Shown piece after piece: positions 20,970 to 28,102 of a stretch of 28,394 nt of DNA. The DNA lies in the NCBI GenBank assembly GCA_003150485.1, contig QALX01000010.1, positions 1 to 28,394 on the forward strand. Direction: 5' to 3'. The notes below the pieces were generated by a model. It had not been told where the DNA came from, ran no database searches, and saw nothing but the letters and a program-made list of their open reading frames with translations. The position numbers and the translations under genes were made by a program. This DNA comes from Clostridiales bacterium. GTDB taxonomy: Bacteria > Bacillota > Clostridia > Oscillospirales > Oscillospiraceae. Numbering within the stretch: position 1 is the stretch's first letter; every line of letters starts with the position of its first letter.

Positions 20970-22409
20970 ATGGCAAAGAATCAGAAACAGGTCAAGGAAA
21001 TCACCTCCATGGAGGAGAATTTTACACAGTGGTACACGGACATCTGCCTGAAGGCGGAGATGGTGGACTACGCCAGCGTCAAGGGCTTTATGATTATGCG
21101 CCCCTACGGCTACGCCATCTGGGAGAACATGGTGGACATCATGGACGGCATGTTCAAAAAGACCGGCCATGAGAACGTGGCCATGCCCCTGCTGATTCCG
21201 GAGAGCCTGCTCCAGAAGGAGGGCGAGCTGGTCAACGGCTTCGCCCCGGAGGTGGCCTGGGTCACCGCCGGCGGCTCCGACCCCTTGGAGGAGCGCCTGG
21301 CCATCCGGCCCACCTCGGAGACCATGTTCTGCGACCACTGGGCCCACGTGCTCCACTCCTGGCGCCAGCTGCCCATGCTGTACAACCAGTGGTGTTCTGT
21401 GGTGCGCTGGGAAAAAACCACCCGCCCCTTCCTGCGCTCCCGGGAGTTCTGGTGGCAGGAGGGCCACACCATCCATGAGACTGCCCAGGAGGCCATTGCC
21501 GAGACCGAGCAGCAGCTGTACTGCTACGTGGACTTCTGCCGGGACGCCCTGGCCATCCCCGTGGTCACCGGCCGCAAGACCGACAAGGAAAAGTTCGCCG
21601 GCGCCGAGGCCACCTATACCATCGAGGCCATGATGAAGGACGGCAAAACCCTCCAGTCCGGCACCAGCCACTACTTTGGGGACAAGTTCTCCCGGGCCTA
21701 CGACGTGACCTTCACCGGCCGGGACAACAAATTGCAGTACCCGCACCAGACCTCCTGGGGCTCCACCACCCGCCTGATCGGCGCGGTGATCATGACCCAC
21801 GGCGACGACAGCGGCCTGATCCTGCCGCCTCCCATCGCCCCCATCCAGGTGGTGGTCATCCCGGTGGCCCAGCACAAGGAGGGCGTCCTGGACGCCGCCT
21901 ACGCCCTGAAGGACCGCCTGAAGGCTGCCGGCCTGCGGGTCAAGTGCGACGACTCCGACCAGTCCAACGGCTGGAAGTACGCCGAGTACGAGATGAAGGG
22001 GGTCCCCCTGCGGGTAGAGATCGGCCCCAAGGATATGGAGAAGGAGCAGTGCGTCATCGTCCGCCGGGACAACGGCGAGAAGAGCTTTGTCCCCCTGGCG
22101 GAGTTGGAGAGCAAGGTCCGGGAGCTGCTCCAGGCGGTCCACACCAACCTGTACGAGAGCGCCAAAAAGCGCCTGGAAGAGAATACCTATGCCTGTACCA
22201 CCGTGGAAGAGGTCAAGGCCAACATGGAAAAGCGCAAGGGCTTTGCCAAGACCATGTGGTGCGGCGACGAGGCCTGCGAGATCGCCATGAAGGAGCTGGC
22301 CGGAGTCAGCAGCCGCTGCATCCCCTTCGACCAGGAGAAGCTGGGTGACGTGTGCCCCGTCTGCGGCAAGCCCGCCAAGCACATGGTGTACTGGGGCGTG
22401 GCCTACTAA
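20970..22409 (+). CDS. proS: Prolyl-tRNA synthetase, archaeal/eukaryote-like type
   Basis: Class II synthetase charging tRNA(Pro). About 479 residues without the editing insertion of the usual bacterial ProRS; this shorter form occurs in some Firmicutes. N-terminal EITSMEENFTQWYTDICLKA, motif 1 region GYAIWENMVDIMDGMFKKTG, motif 2 region RPTSETMF with VVRWEKTTRPFLRSREFWWQ, motif 3 region SWGSTTRLIGAVIMTHGDD. An anticodon-binding domain follows, then a C-terminal zinc-like domain (CGDEAC near the end; DVCPVCGKPAKHMVYWGVAY) with the terminal Tyr typical of this type. Start: family alignment supports ATG 20970 (MAKNQKQVKE). A TTG at 20961 sits closer to AGAGGA/AAAGAG and remains possible. Confidence 0.95.
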   Translation: MAKNQKQVKEITSMEENFTQWYTDICLKAEMVDYASVKGFMIMRPYGYAIWENMVDIMDGMFKKTGHENVAMPLLIPESLLQKEGELVNGFAPEVAWVTAGGSDPLEERLAIRPTSETMFCDHWAHVLHSWRQLPMLYNQWCSVVRWEKTTRPFLRSREFWWQEGHTIHETAQEAIAETEQQLYCYVDFCRDALAIPVVTGRKTDKEKFAGAEATYTIEAMMKDGKTLQSGTSHYFGDKFSRAYDVTFTGRDNKLQYPHQTSWGSTTRLIGAVIMTHGDDSGLILPPPIAPIQVVVIPVAQHKEGVLDAAYALKDRLKAAGLRVKCDDSDQSNGWKYAEYEMKGVPLRVEIGPKDMEKEQCVIVRRDNGEKSFVPLAELESKVRELLQAVHTNLYESAKKRLEENTYACTTVEEVKANMEKRKGFAKTMWCGDEACEIAMKELAGVSSRCIPFDQEKLGDVCPVCGKPAKHMVYWGVAY

Positions 22410-22438
22410 GAGTAGAGAACTGAACTTGTAACAGTTTG

Positions 22439-22466
22439 CAGGGGTGGCCGAGAGGCCGCCCCTGTT
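22439..22466 (+). terminator. GC-rich hairpin after proS
   Basis: GGGGTGGCC pairs with GGCCGCCCC around a GAGA loop (one G-U pair), about 30 bp after the proS stop. Only TGTTG follows, so termination would be weak, and read-through into the next gene is plausible. Confidence 0.45.
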
Positions 22467-22494
22467 GCGTATACAGAGAGAGGAGTGTGCCGGC

Positions 22495-23418
22495 ATGAGC
22501 TTGCTGGAGTGTTTTCAGAGCCACAAGGTGATTTTGATGGAGGGGGCCCTGGGCCAGCGGCTGAAAACCGAGTTCGGGCTGACCCCTGACGACCAGGTGG
22601 CCCTGGCGGGGATGCTCTACCAGCCCGGGGGCCGGGAGGCACTGGAAAGCCTGTGGCGGGAATACATGGCCATCGCCCGGCGGTACCGGCTGCCCCTGCT
22701 GGTCACCACCCCCACTCGCCGGGCCAACCGGGAGCGGGCGACACGATTCGGCCGTGCGGACACCATCATTGGGGATCATGTGGCCCTGCTGCGCCGGCTC
22801 CAGGCCCAGGAGGGCGGCGAGGTGTACGTAGGCGGCCTGATGGGCTGCCGGGGCGACGCCTACACCGGGGAGGGCTGTCTCTCCCGGGCGGAGGCGGCGG
22901 ACTTTCACCGGTGGCAGGCAGAGCGGTTTCGGGCGGCTCAGGCGGACTTCCTCATGGCTGGGATTATGCCCACCCTGCCCGAGGCGCTGGGGATGGCCCA
23001 GGCCATGGGGGAGACCGGCCTGCCCTACCTCATCAGCTTTACGGTGCAGGCCGACGGCTGTCTCATTGATGGCACCCCCATTTCCACCGCTGTCGCGGCC
23101 ATTGACGGAGGTATGGAGTGCCCGCCCCTGGGGTATATGGCCAACTGTGTTCACCCGGCCATTCTGCGTCAGGCACTGGAGCAGCCCTGTAACCGGACAG
23201 AATTGGTGCGCCGCCGCTTTCTGGGCCTCCAGGCCAACACCTCGGCTCGCTCCTATGCGGAATTGGAGCAGGGGGTGGGGCTTGCCCCCTCCGGACCGGA
23301 GAAACTGGCCCGGGAGATGGTACGGCTGGAGCGGGAGCAGGGCCTGCGGCTCTTTGGAGGCTGCTGCGGCACCGACGGCCGGTATCTGGCCGCCATGGCC
23401 CGGGCACTGGTCCGGTAA
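22495..23418 (+). CDS. Homocysteine S-methyltransferase family protein
   Basis: 307 residues of the zinc-dependent homocysteine S-methyltransferase fold (MmuM and the N-terminal domain of MetH). Start-domain signature ILMEGALGQRL (family: hLDGAhGT-L). Zinc ligands: ANCVHP with Cys near 217 and the GGCCGTDGRYL cysteine pair near 290. These are the three cysteines required by the family. The methyl donor cannot be assigned; some positions, such as EGALGQ for DGGxGT, are divergent, so another thiol acceptor is possible. ATG 22495 has AGAGGAG 10 bp upstream. It follows proS in the same direction and may be partly co-transcribed. Confidence 0.82.
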   Translation: MSLLECFQSHKVILMEGALGQRLKTEFGLTPDDQVALAGMLYQPGGREALESLWREYMAIARRYRLPLLVTTPTRRANRERATRFGRADTIIGDHVALLRRLQAQEGGEVYVGGLMGCRGDAYTGEGCLSRAEAADFHRWQAERFRAAQADFLMAGIMPTLPEALGMAQAMGETGLPYLISFTVQADGCLIDGTPISTAVAAIDGGMECPPLGYMANCVHPAILRQALEQPCNRTELVRRRFLGLQANTSARSYAELEQGVGLAPSGPEKLAREMVRLEREQGLRLFGGCCGTDGRYLAAMARALVR

Positions 23419-23429
23419 AAGGGCGCAAA

Positions 23430-23456
23430 AAAGCGGCTGTCTCAGACAGCCGCTTT
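23430..23456. terminator. Bidirectional terminator between the methyltransferase gene and secG
   Basis: AAAGCGGCTGTC (23430-23441) pairs with GACAGCCGCTTT (23445-23456), loop TCA. On the minus strand the stem is followed by a run of six T, so it mainly serves secG. Confidence 0.88.
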
Positions 23457-23471
23457 CTACTGCGTTTGCAA

Positions 23472-23708
23472 TTATACCAGGTTGAGGATCAGCACCGCTG
23501 CCATAAAGACGAAGGAGACCCACTTGGTGATCCGGGCCAGCTTGGCGTCCCAGGTGTTCTTCTTGTGGTTGGACAGGAAGGTGTCAGAGGAACCGCTGAG
23601 GGCGCCGGCCACGCCGGAGCTCTTGCCGGACTGGAGCAGGACGACGCAGATCAGGAAAATGCTGGTGATCAGGATGATGATGGTCAAAACCCATTGTGCG
23701 ATGGTCAT
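23472..23708 (-). CDS. secG: Protein translocase subunit SecG
   Basis: Small auxiliary subunit of the SecYEG channel in the cytoplasmic membrane. 78 residues with two membrane helices (about 5-24 and 55-76). The conserved loop between them reads VVLLQSGKSSGVAGALSG, then SSDTFLSNHKKNTWDAKLAR; LLQ-GK--G--- is the SecG signature. ATG 23708 is preceded by GAAAGGAAG. Single-gene unit with its own promoter and terminator. Confidence 0.95.
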   Translation of the reverse strand: MTIAQWVLTIIILITSIFLICVVLLQSGKSSGVAGALSGSSDTFLSNHKKNTWDAKLARITKWVSFVFMAAVLILNLV

Positions 23709-23777
23709 AGGGCAAAACTTCCTTTCAAAAAACCGCCCGGCACGGCCCAGAGCGGCACTATTTCAAGTGTACGAGCT

Positions 23778-23806
23778 ATTTTAGCACGGAGGACAGGAAA
23801 AAGCAA
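23778..23806 (-). promoter_or_regulatory. SigA-type promoter of secG
   Basis: On the minus strand TTGCTT (23801-23806), 17-bp spacer, TAAAAT (23778-23783). Confidence 0.7.
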
Positions 23807-23865
23807 GGATTTTCCGGCCAAAGGGGGGATTTTTCCCGCCTACTCTCTTCTTTGGGGGCGGGGGC

Positions 23866-23894
23866 TTGCGCCGGGTCGGCGATACCGCTACAAT
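23866..23894 (+). promoter_or_regulatory. SigA-type promoter of the HD hydrolase / adenosyltransferase pair
   Basis: TTGCGC (23866-23871), 17-bp spacer, TACAAT (23889-23894). It diverges from the secG promoter. Confidence 0.65.
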
Positions 23895-23927
23895 AGGCGG
23901 TAAGAGCGGTAAAAGGAGGACGCAGCC

Positions 23928-24374
23928 GTGATCTACACTGAACTGACCAAAAAAGCCATGAAAATTGCCTACGACGCCCACCACGGCCAGCTGGACAAGG
24001 GGGGGCTGCCCTACGTGTTCCATCCCTGGCACCTGGCCGAACAGATGGACGACGAGATCAGCACCATCGCCGCCCTGCTCCACGACGTGGTGGAGGACAC
24101 CGACTGGACCCTGGAGCAGCTGGAGGCGGAGGGGTTTCCGCCGGAGTCTATGGAGGCTCTGGGCCTGCTGACCCACCCGGAGGGCCAGCCCTACATGGAG
24201 TACGTGGCCGGGCTCCGGCACAACTCAGTGGCGGTGAAGGTCAAGCTGGCGGACCTGCGCCACAACAGCGACTTCACTCGGCTCAGCGCCGTTACCGCCG
24301 GCCAGCGGGCCCGGCTGGAGCAGAAGTACGCCCCGGCCTTTGCCCTGCTGGAGGGAAAGGCGGGTACGCCGTGA
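23928..24374 (+). CDS. HD-domain phosphohydrolase, small (p)ppGpp hydrolase-like
   Basis: 148 residues that align with the HD hydrolase half of RelA/SpoT and with small stand-alone alarmone hydrolases. Metal ligands: His32 (FHPWHLA), His52-Asp53 (LLHDVVEDT) and the distal Asp109 (VKLADLRHNSD); the ED pair at 56-57 needed for hydrolysis is present. N-terminal AMKIAYDAHHGQLDKGGLPY is the usual first helix. It lacks synthetase, TGS and ACT domains. The substrate is inferred, not shown. GTG 23928 has AAAGGAGG about 10 bp upstream. The stop overlaps the GTG start of the next gene (GTGA), so the two are translationally coupled. Confidence 0.85.
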   Translation: MIYTELTKKAMKIAYDAHHGQLDKGGLPYVFHPWHLAEQMDDEISTIAALLHDVVEDTDWTLEQLEAEGFPPESMEALGLLTHPEGQPYMEYVAGLRHNSVAVKVKLADLRHNSDFTRLSAVTAGQRARLEQKYAPAFALLEGKAGTP

Positions 24375-24877
24375 TTCACCTGTATTACGGCGACGGAAAG
24401 GGGAAGACCACCGCCGCCATGGGCCTGGTCCTGCGCTGGGTGGGGGGTGGCGGCCGGGCGGTGGTGGCCCAGTTCCTCAAGAGCGCCGGTTCCGGCGAGC
24501 GGCTTGCTCTGGAACAGCTCCCCCGTGTGACGCTGCTGCCGGCGCCGGAGCGGCTGCCCTTTTTGTGGGAGATGACGGATCGGGAGCGGCAGGCGGCCGG
24601 GGACCGGTGCCGGGCCCTGGCGGAACGGGCGGAACGGCTCTGGACGCCGGAAACCCTGCTGGTACTGGACGAGGTCTGCGTTGCGGTCCGCAGCGGGCTG
24701 CTCCCGGCGGAGACAGTAAACGGGCTGCTCCGCCGCCTGCCCGGAGCCGAGGTGGTGCTCACCGGTCGGGACCCGCAGCCCCAATGGCTCCGGCAGGCAG
24801 ACTACGTCACCGAGATGCGGGCCGTGCGTCACCCCTATGACCAGGGCTGTCCCGCCCGCCCCGGCGTAGAATACTGA
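24371..24877 (+). CDS. Corrinoid (cob(I)yrinic acid a,c-diamide) adenosyltransferase, CobA/CobO/BtuR type
   Basis: Transfers the adenosyl group of ATP to Co(I) corrinoid in coenzyme B12 synthesis or salvage. 168 residues, slightly shorter than E. coli BtuR. N-terminal P-loop of the unusual BtuR form, YYGDGKGKTTAAMG (G7-T14), then AQFLKS, TLLVLDEV (Walker B-like), LTGRDPQPQWL and the C-terminal hallmark HPYDQGCPARPGVEY (family: HP-xxGI-A--GIEY). GTG 24371 overlaps the stop codon of the HD gene. No other cobalamin gene and no B12 riboswitch is visible nearby. Confidence 0.9.
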   Translation: MIHLYYGDGKGKTTAAMGLVLRWVGGGGRAVVAQFLKSAGSGERLALEQLPRVTLLPAPERLPFLWEMTDRERQAAGDRCRALAERAERLWTPETLLVLDEVCVAVRSGLLPAETVNGLLRRLPGAEVVLTGRDPQPQWLRQADYVTEMRAVRHPYDQGCPARPGVEY

Positions 24878-24884
24878 AAAAACG

Positions 24885-24926
24885 GCAAATCCGCCCCCGG
24901 AATTCTGCTTCTGGGGGCGGGTTTGC
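24885..24926 (-). terminator. Terminator hairpin shared by converging transcripts
   Basis: GCAAATCCGCCCCC (24885-24898) pairs with GGGGGCGGGTTTGC (24913-24926), one G-U pair. On the minus strand it is followed by CGTTTTTTC, so it ends the transcript of the small minus-strand genes; the plus-strand side has no T run. Confidence 0.8.
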
Positions 24927-24957
24927 GTTGCAGGGAGGGGGCAGAGGGAACGAGGGG

Positions 24958-25161
24958 CTAGGACTGATCCTTCTTGTTGTCCTGTGCGGAGAACAGGTCT
25001 TTGACCAGTTTTTCGTCCTTCTCTTTTTCAAGCTGAGACATTTCCTCTTTGATGTTGAGCGCCTCACGGATGCCGTTTTTGACGGCCCATTTGATCACAA
25101 AATACAGCGCAATCAGCACAAGGAGGGCGGTTCCGCCGCTGATGCCCAATTCTTCCCACAC
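24958..25161 (-). CDS. Small single-pass membrane protein of unknown function
   Basis: 67 residues: short N-terminus (WEELGISGG), one membrane helix (TALLVLIALYFVIKWAVKNG), then a highly charged, probably helical cytosolic tail (IREALNIKEEMSQLEKEKDE) ending in KKDQS. The start is GTG 25161, with AGGAG (25171-25175) 9 bp upstream; the longer frame from the GTG at 25191 would place this ribosome site inside the gene. Stop is TAG. The ALYFVIKWAVKNGI pattern recalls small uncharacterised proteins of related Firmicutes, but I cannot name the family with confidence. It lies downstream of two other minus-strand genes and may be co-transcribed. Confidence 0.65.
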   Translation of the reverse strand: MWEELGISGGTALLVLIALYFVIKWAVKNGIREALNIKEEMSQLEKEKDEKLVKDLFSAQDNKKDQS

Positions 25162-25214
25162 TATGATCTGCTCCTCTCCTGTTTTGCGCACGTGCCTGCA
25201 CGTTCCCCAAACAC

Positions 25215-25412
25215 TTACAACTGCACCCAGTACCAGCGCTTGCCGTCCGGAGTGGGGTCGGCGGGCTGGAAGGCGGCGGCGGGGAACAGGGCCTGCAGCT
25301 CCTCCACCTCCTGGGGGGACAGGCGGAGCTCCCGGCGGCCCCGGACGGGCATCCCGTCAAAGGCGGCGATGAGCAGGGACAGGGCGGACCGGGGGGAATT
25401 CTCTCTCTTCAT
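25215..25412 (-). CDS. Small hypothetical protein
   Basis: 65 residues, no signal peptide or membrane helix. It begins MKRENSPRSALSLLIAAFDG and ends GKRWYWVQL, with an Arg-rich middle (VRGRRELRLSPQEVEEL) followed by a Pro/Ala stretch. ATG 25412 has AGAGGA about 6 bp upstream, and it starts only 12 bp after the stop of the racemase-like gene, which supports its being a real coupled gene. I do not recognise a family. Confidence 0.55.
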   Translation of the reverse strand: MKRENSPRSALSLLIAAFDGMPVRGRRELRLSPQEVEELQALFPAAAFQPADPTPDGKRWYWVQL

Positions 25413-25424
25413 AACAGTTCCTCT

Positions 25425-26486
25425 TTATTGATAGACGCGGGGCATTCCCCGGGCGAAGATGGGGTCGATCTGGAACATGGCCACGTCCCCCTCGGCGCAC
25501 TTCAGGTCGGTGACATCCACGGCGGTCTCCAGGGCGCCGATGCGGCCCAGGACCCGGGCCTTCTGGCCGTTGATGACCACAAAGCGGCGGCGCTTGGCTC
25601 GCCAGGCCCGGGCGAAGGCCAGCAGGCCGCTCTTCTGGGCCCGCTGGATGCCGAAGCCGTGCTGGTAGCCCACCGGGAGGATGCCCACCTGGGTGGGGCG
25701 GTGGAGGGTGATGAGGACCTCGTTGCCGATGGTGTGGCCCTTGGGGAGCCAGCGGATGGTATCCAGGGTGGCCTCACCCCGGCAGACAGGCCGCAGGCCG
25801 CTGCCCCGCTTCTGGCGGCGGCAGGCGCCCAGAAAGGCAGAGCCTACCCGCACTGCGTCCAGGCAGACCCCTGCGGCGGACATGAGGGCGGAGGAACCGG
25901 CGGCGTGAACCAGGCCGGGGTTGAGGTTGGCGGTGTGCAGGGCGTCCAGAACGGTCTGGAAGGTCTCCATCTGGCGGGTGGTGTCGTCGGTGACGGAGCA
26001 CAGGTGGGTGTAAGTACCGGTGATGGTCACGTTGGGCAGATACTGGTAGATGGACAGCAGCTTCTGCCGTTCCCCGGGCAGGAAGCCGCCGAAGCCCATC
26101 CCGGTGTCGATGAGGACGTGGGCCTCAGCCTGGACCCCCAGGGCCTCGGCCACAGCGTTGAGGGCGGTGCCCGTCTCGTAGGAGCCGATGGTGCAGATGG
26201 CACGCTGGCCCAGCAGGGTCTCCAGCTCGCCCCGGTCGGCGGTGGAGCGGAGCATCAGGACGGGCTCGTCCTGGAACCCGGCGTCCCGGAGGCGGCGGAC
26301 GTCCTCGGGCTCGTCCACGGCGAAGCGGTCGATCCCCTCGGCCCGGAGGAACCGGGCCAGCTCGATGAGGCCGGCGCCGTAGCCGTCTCCGGCCAGAACC
26401 GCGAAGATGGCCGCCTCTCCGGCCCGCTCCCGGATGGCCGCAATATTGTGTTTCAGCGCTGCTTTCTCAAAAACCAACTGTTTCAC
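25425..26486 (-). CDS. Alanine racemase-like protein lacking the PLP lysine
   Basis: 353 residues with the alanine racemase fold order: N-terminal KQLVFEKAALKHNIAAIR, PLP-barrel, HVLIDTGMGFGGF, GTYTHLCSVTD, LVHAAGSSALM, AVRVGSAFLG and C-terminal GILPVGYQHGFGI. The PLP-binding region reads FAVLAGDGYGAG where active enzymes have VVKANAYGHG: the Schiff-base lysine (expected at 32) is Ala, codon GCC. The C-terminal catalytic tyrosine region (normally SYG) reads TIGNEV, so both acid/base residues seem absent. It probably does not racemise alanine; it could be a paralogue with a binding or regulatory role. Start GTG 26486 is inferred because the promoter -10 lies at 26527-26532, downstream of all longer starts; the ribosome site is weak. 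Confidence 0.8.
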   Translation of the reverse strand: MKQLVFEKAALKHNIAAIRERAGEAAIFAVLAGDGYGAGLIELARFLRAEGIDRFAVDEPEDVRRLRDAGFQDEPVLMLRSTADRGELETLLGQRAICTIGSYETGTALNAVAEALGVQAEAHVLIDTGMGFGGFLPGERQKLLSIYQYLPNVTITGTYTHLCSVTDDTTRQMETFQTVLDALHTANLNPGLVHAAGSSALMSAAGVCLDAVRVGSAFLGACRRQKRGSGLRPVCRGEATLDTIRWLPKGHTIGNEVLITLHRPTQVGILPVGYQHGFGIQRAQKSGLLAFARAWRAKRRRFVVINGQKARVLGRIGALETAVDVTDLKCAEGDVAMFQIDPIFARGMPRVYQ

Positions 26487-26526
26487 GTTAAAACCACAAC
26501 TTTCTGTACAGAAATAAATCAGCACC

Positions 26527-26555
26527 ATTATAGCTTGTTTTGGCACTTTTGACAA
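26527..26555 (-). promoter_or_regulatory. SigA-type promoter of the racemase-like gene
   Basis: On the minus strand TTGTCA (26550-26555), 17-bp spacer, perfect TATAAT (26527-26532). Transcription would start near 26520, which excludes the longer upstream reading of the gene. Confidence 0.85.
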
Positions 26556-26586
26556 GACGCTGACCGGGAGAAGGGGGAGCTTTTTC

Positions 26587-26615
26587 TTGTATTTGCGGGA
26601 GGGGGATGGTATACT
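26587..26615 (+). promoter_or_regulatory. SigA-type promoter of miaB
   Basis: TTGTAT (26587-26592), 17-bp spacer, TATACT (26610-26615) preceded by TGG (extended -10). It diverges from the racemase-like gene's promoter. Confidence 0.8.
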
Positions 26616-26674
26616 GGTAGACAATAAAAATGGCGTATTTCACCCAAAATCCCGGCGCCATGCGGAGGAACCCT

Positions 26675-28102
26675 ATGAGAAAACGGCAGGAAGTGTTGAT
26701 CCCCAAGGAAGAAATTGCCCGGCAGATGGAGCTCTGCCGCCAGGTGGCCCGGCGGAACCGGGAGCGGTCCGTCCAGCCCCTGGCCCTGGTGGACACCTAC
26801 GGCTGCCAGCAGAATGAGGCGGACAGCGAGCAGATCCGGGGGATGCTCCGGGAGATGGGCTACGGCTTCACCGAGGATACCAGAGAGGCGGATGTGATCG
26901 TCATCAACACCTGCGCCATCCGGGAGCACGCGGAGCTGCGGGTGCTGGGCAACGTGGGGGCCCTCACCCACACCAAGCGGCGGAAGCCGGAGCAGGTGAT
27001 CTGCCTGTGCGGCTGCTCCATGCAGGAGCCCCATATGGCGGACAAAATCCGCCGCTCCTTCCGCCACGTGGACCTGGTCTTCGGCCCCCACGCCCTGTGG
27101 AAGTTCCCGGAGCTGCTGGACAAGGTGCTGCGGGAACGGGAGCGGGTGTTCGCCACCGAAAACTCCGACGGCTGCATCGCCGAGGGCCTGCCGGTGGTCC
27201 GCAAGGGGAAGATCAAGGCCTGGGTGTCCATCATGTACGGCTGCAACAACTTCTGTACCTACTGCATCGTGCCCTACGTCCGGGGCCGGGAGCGCTCCCG
27301 GGACCCGGAGCGCATCGTGGACGAGGTGCGCCAGCTGGTGGCGGAGGGGTATCAGGACATCACCCTCCTGGGCCAGAACGTGAACAGCTACGGCAAGGAT
27401 CTGGGGCTGGAGATCGACTTTGCCGACCTGCTGGCCCGGATTGACGCCATTCCCGGGGACTTCTTTGTGCGCTTTATGACCAGCCACCCCCGGGACGCCT
27501 CGCAAAAACTCTTTGAGACCATGGCCCGCTGCCCCAAGGTGGCGCCCCAGCTCCACCTGCCTTTCCAGTCCGGCTCCAGCCGGGTGCTGAAGGCCATGAA
27601 CCGCCACTACGACCGGGAGACCTATCTGGATGAGGTGCGGCGGCTCCGGGAGCTGATTCCCGACGTGGTGCTCACCAGCGACGTGATTGTGGGCTTCCCC
27701 GGGGAGACCGAGGCGGAATTCGAGGAGACCCTCTCCCTGCTGGAGGAGGTGCGGTTCGACTCCCTGTTTACCTTTATCTTCTCCCCCCGGGTGGGGACCC
27801 CCGCCGCCCAGATGGAGGACCCGACCCCCATGGCCGAGAAAAAGGCCCGGTTCCAGCGGCTGCTGGACCTGCAAAACCGGATCTCCCTGGAGAAGCACCA
27901 GGCCTACGTGGGCAGGACGCTGCCGGTGCTGGTGGAGGAGGAGAACGACGCCGACCCGGTGAACAACCTGAACTGCCGCACCGACGGCTGGCGGCTGGTC
28001 CACGTCCCGGGAGATCCGGAGCATGTGGGACAGCGCAAACTGGTCAAGATTACCGGCTGCTCTACGTGGTCGCTGTTCGGCGCGTTTGTGGAGGAAGCGT
28101 AA
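26675..28102 (+). CDS. miaB: tRNA-2-methylthio-N6-dimethylallyladenosine synthase
   Basis: Radical-SAM methylthiotransferase that adds the 2-methylthio group to i6A37 of tRNAs reading UNN codons. 475 residues. N-terminal UPF0004 domain with cluster cysteines Cys44 (TYGCQQNEADSE), Cys80 (INTCAIRE) and Cys114 (LCGCSMQ). The radical-SAM motif is CNNFCTYC (Cys190, Cys194, Cys197), followed by VPYVRGRERSR. GFPGETEAEFEETL lies in the barrel, and a C-terminal TRAM domain ends LVKITGCSTWSLFGAFVEEA. I chose ATG 26675 because GGAGG (26664-26668) is 6 bp upstream; the longer frame from 26630 starts almost at the predicted transcription start and has no ribosome site. The last 61 bp are repeated 189 bp downstream. 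Confidence 0.96.
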   Translation: MRKRQEVLIPKEEIARQMELCRQVARRNRERSVQPLALVDTYGCQQNEADSEQIRGMLREMGYGFTEDTREADVIVINTCAIREHAELRVLGNVGALTHTKRRKPEQVICLCGCSMQEPHMADKIRRSFRHVDLVFGPHALWKFPELLDKVLRERERVFATENSDGCIAEGLPVVRKGKIKAWVSIMYGCNNFCTYCIVPYVRGRERSRDPERIVDEVRQLVAEGYQDITLLGQNVNSYGKDLGLEIDFADLLARIDAIPGDFFVRFMTSHPRDASQKLFETMARCPKVAPQLHLPFQSGSSRVLKAMNRHYDRETYLDEVRRLRELIPDVVLTSDVIVGFPGETEAEFEETLSLLEEVRFDSLFTFIFSPRVGTPAAQMEDPTPMAEKKARFQRLLDLQNRISLEKHQAYVGRTLPVLVEEENDADPVNNLNCRTDGWRLVHVPGDPEHVGQRKLVKITGCSTWSLFGAFVEEA

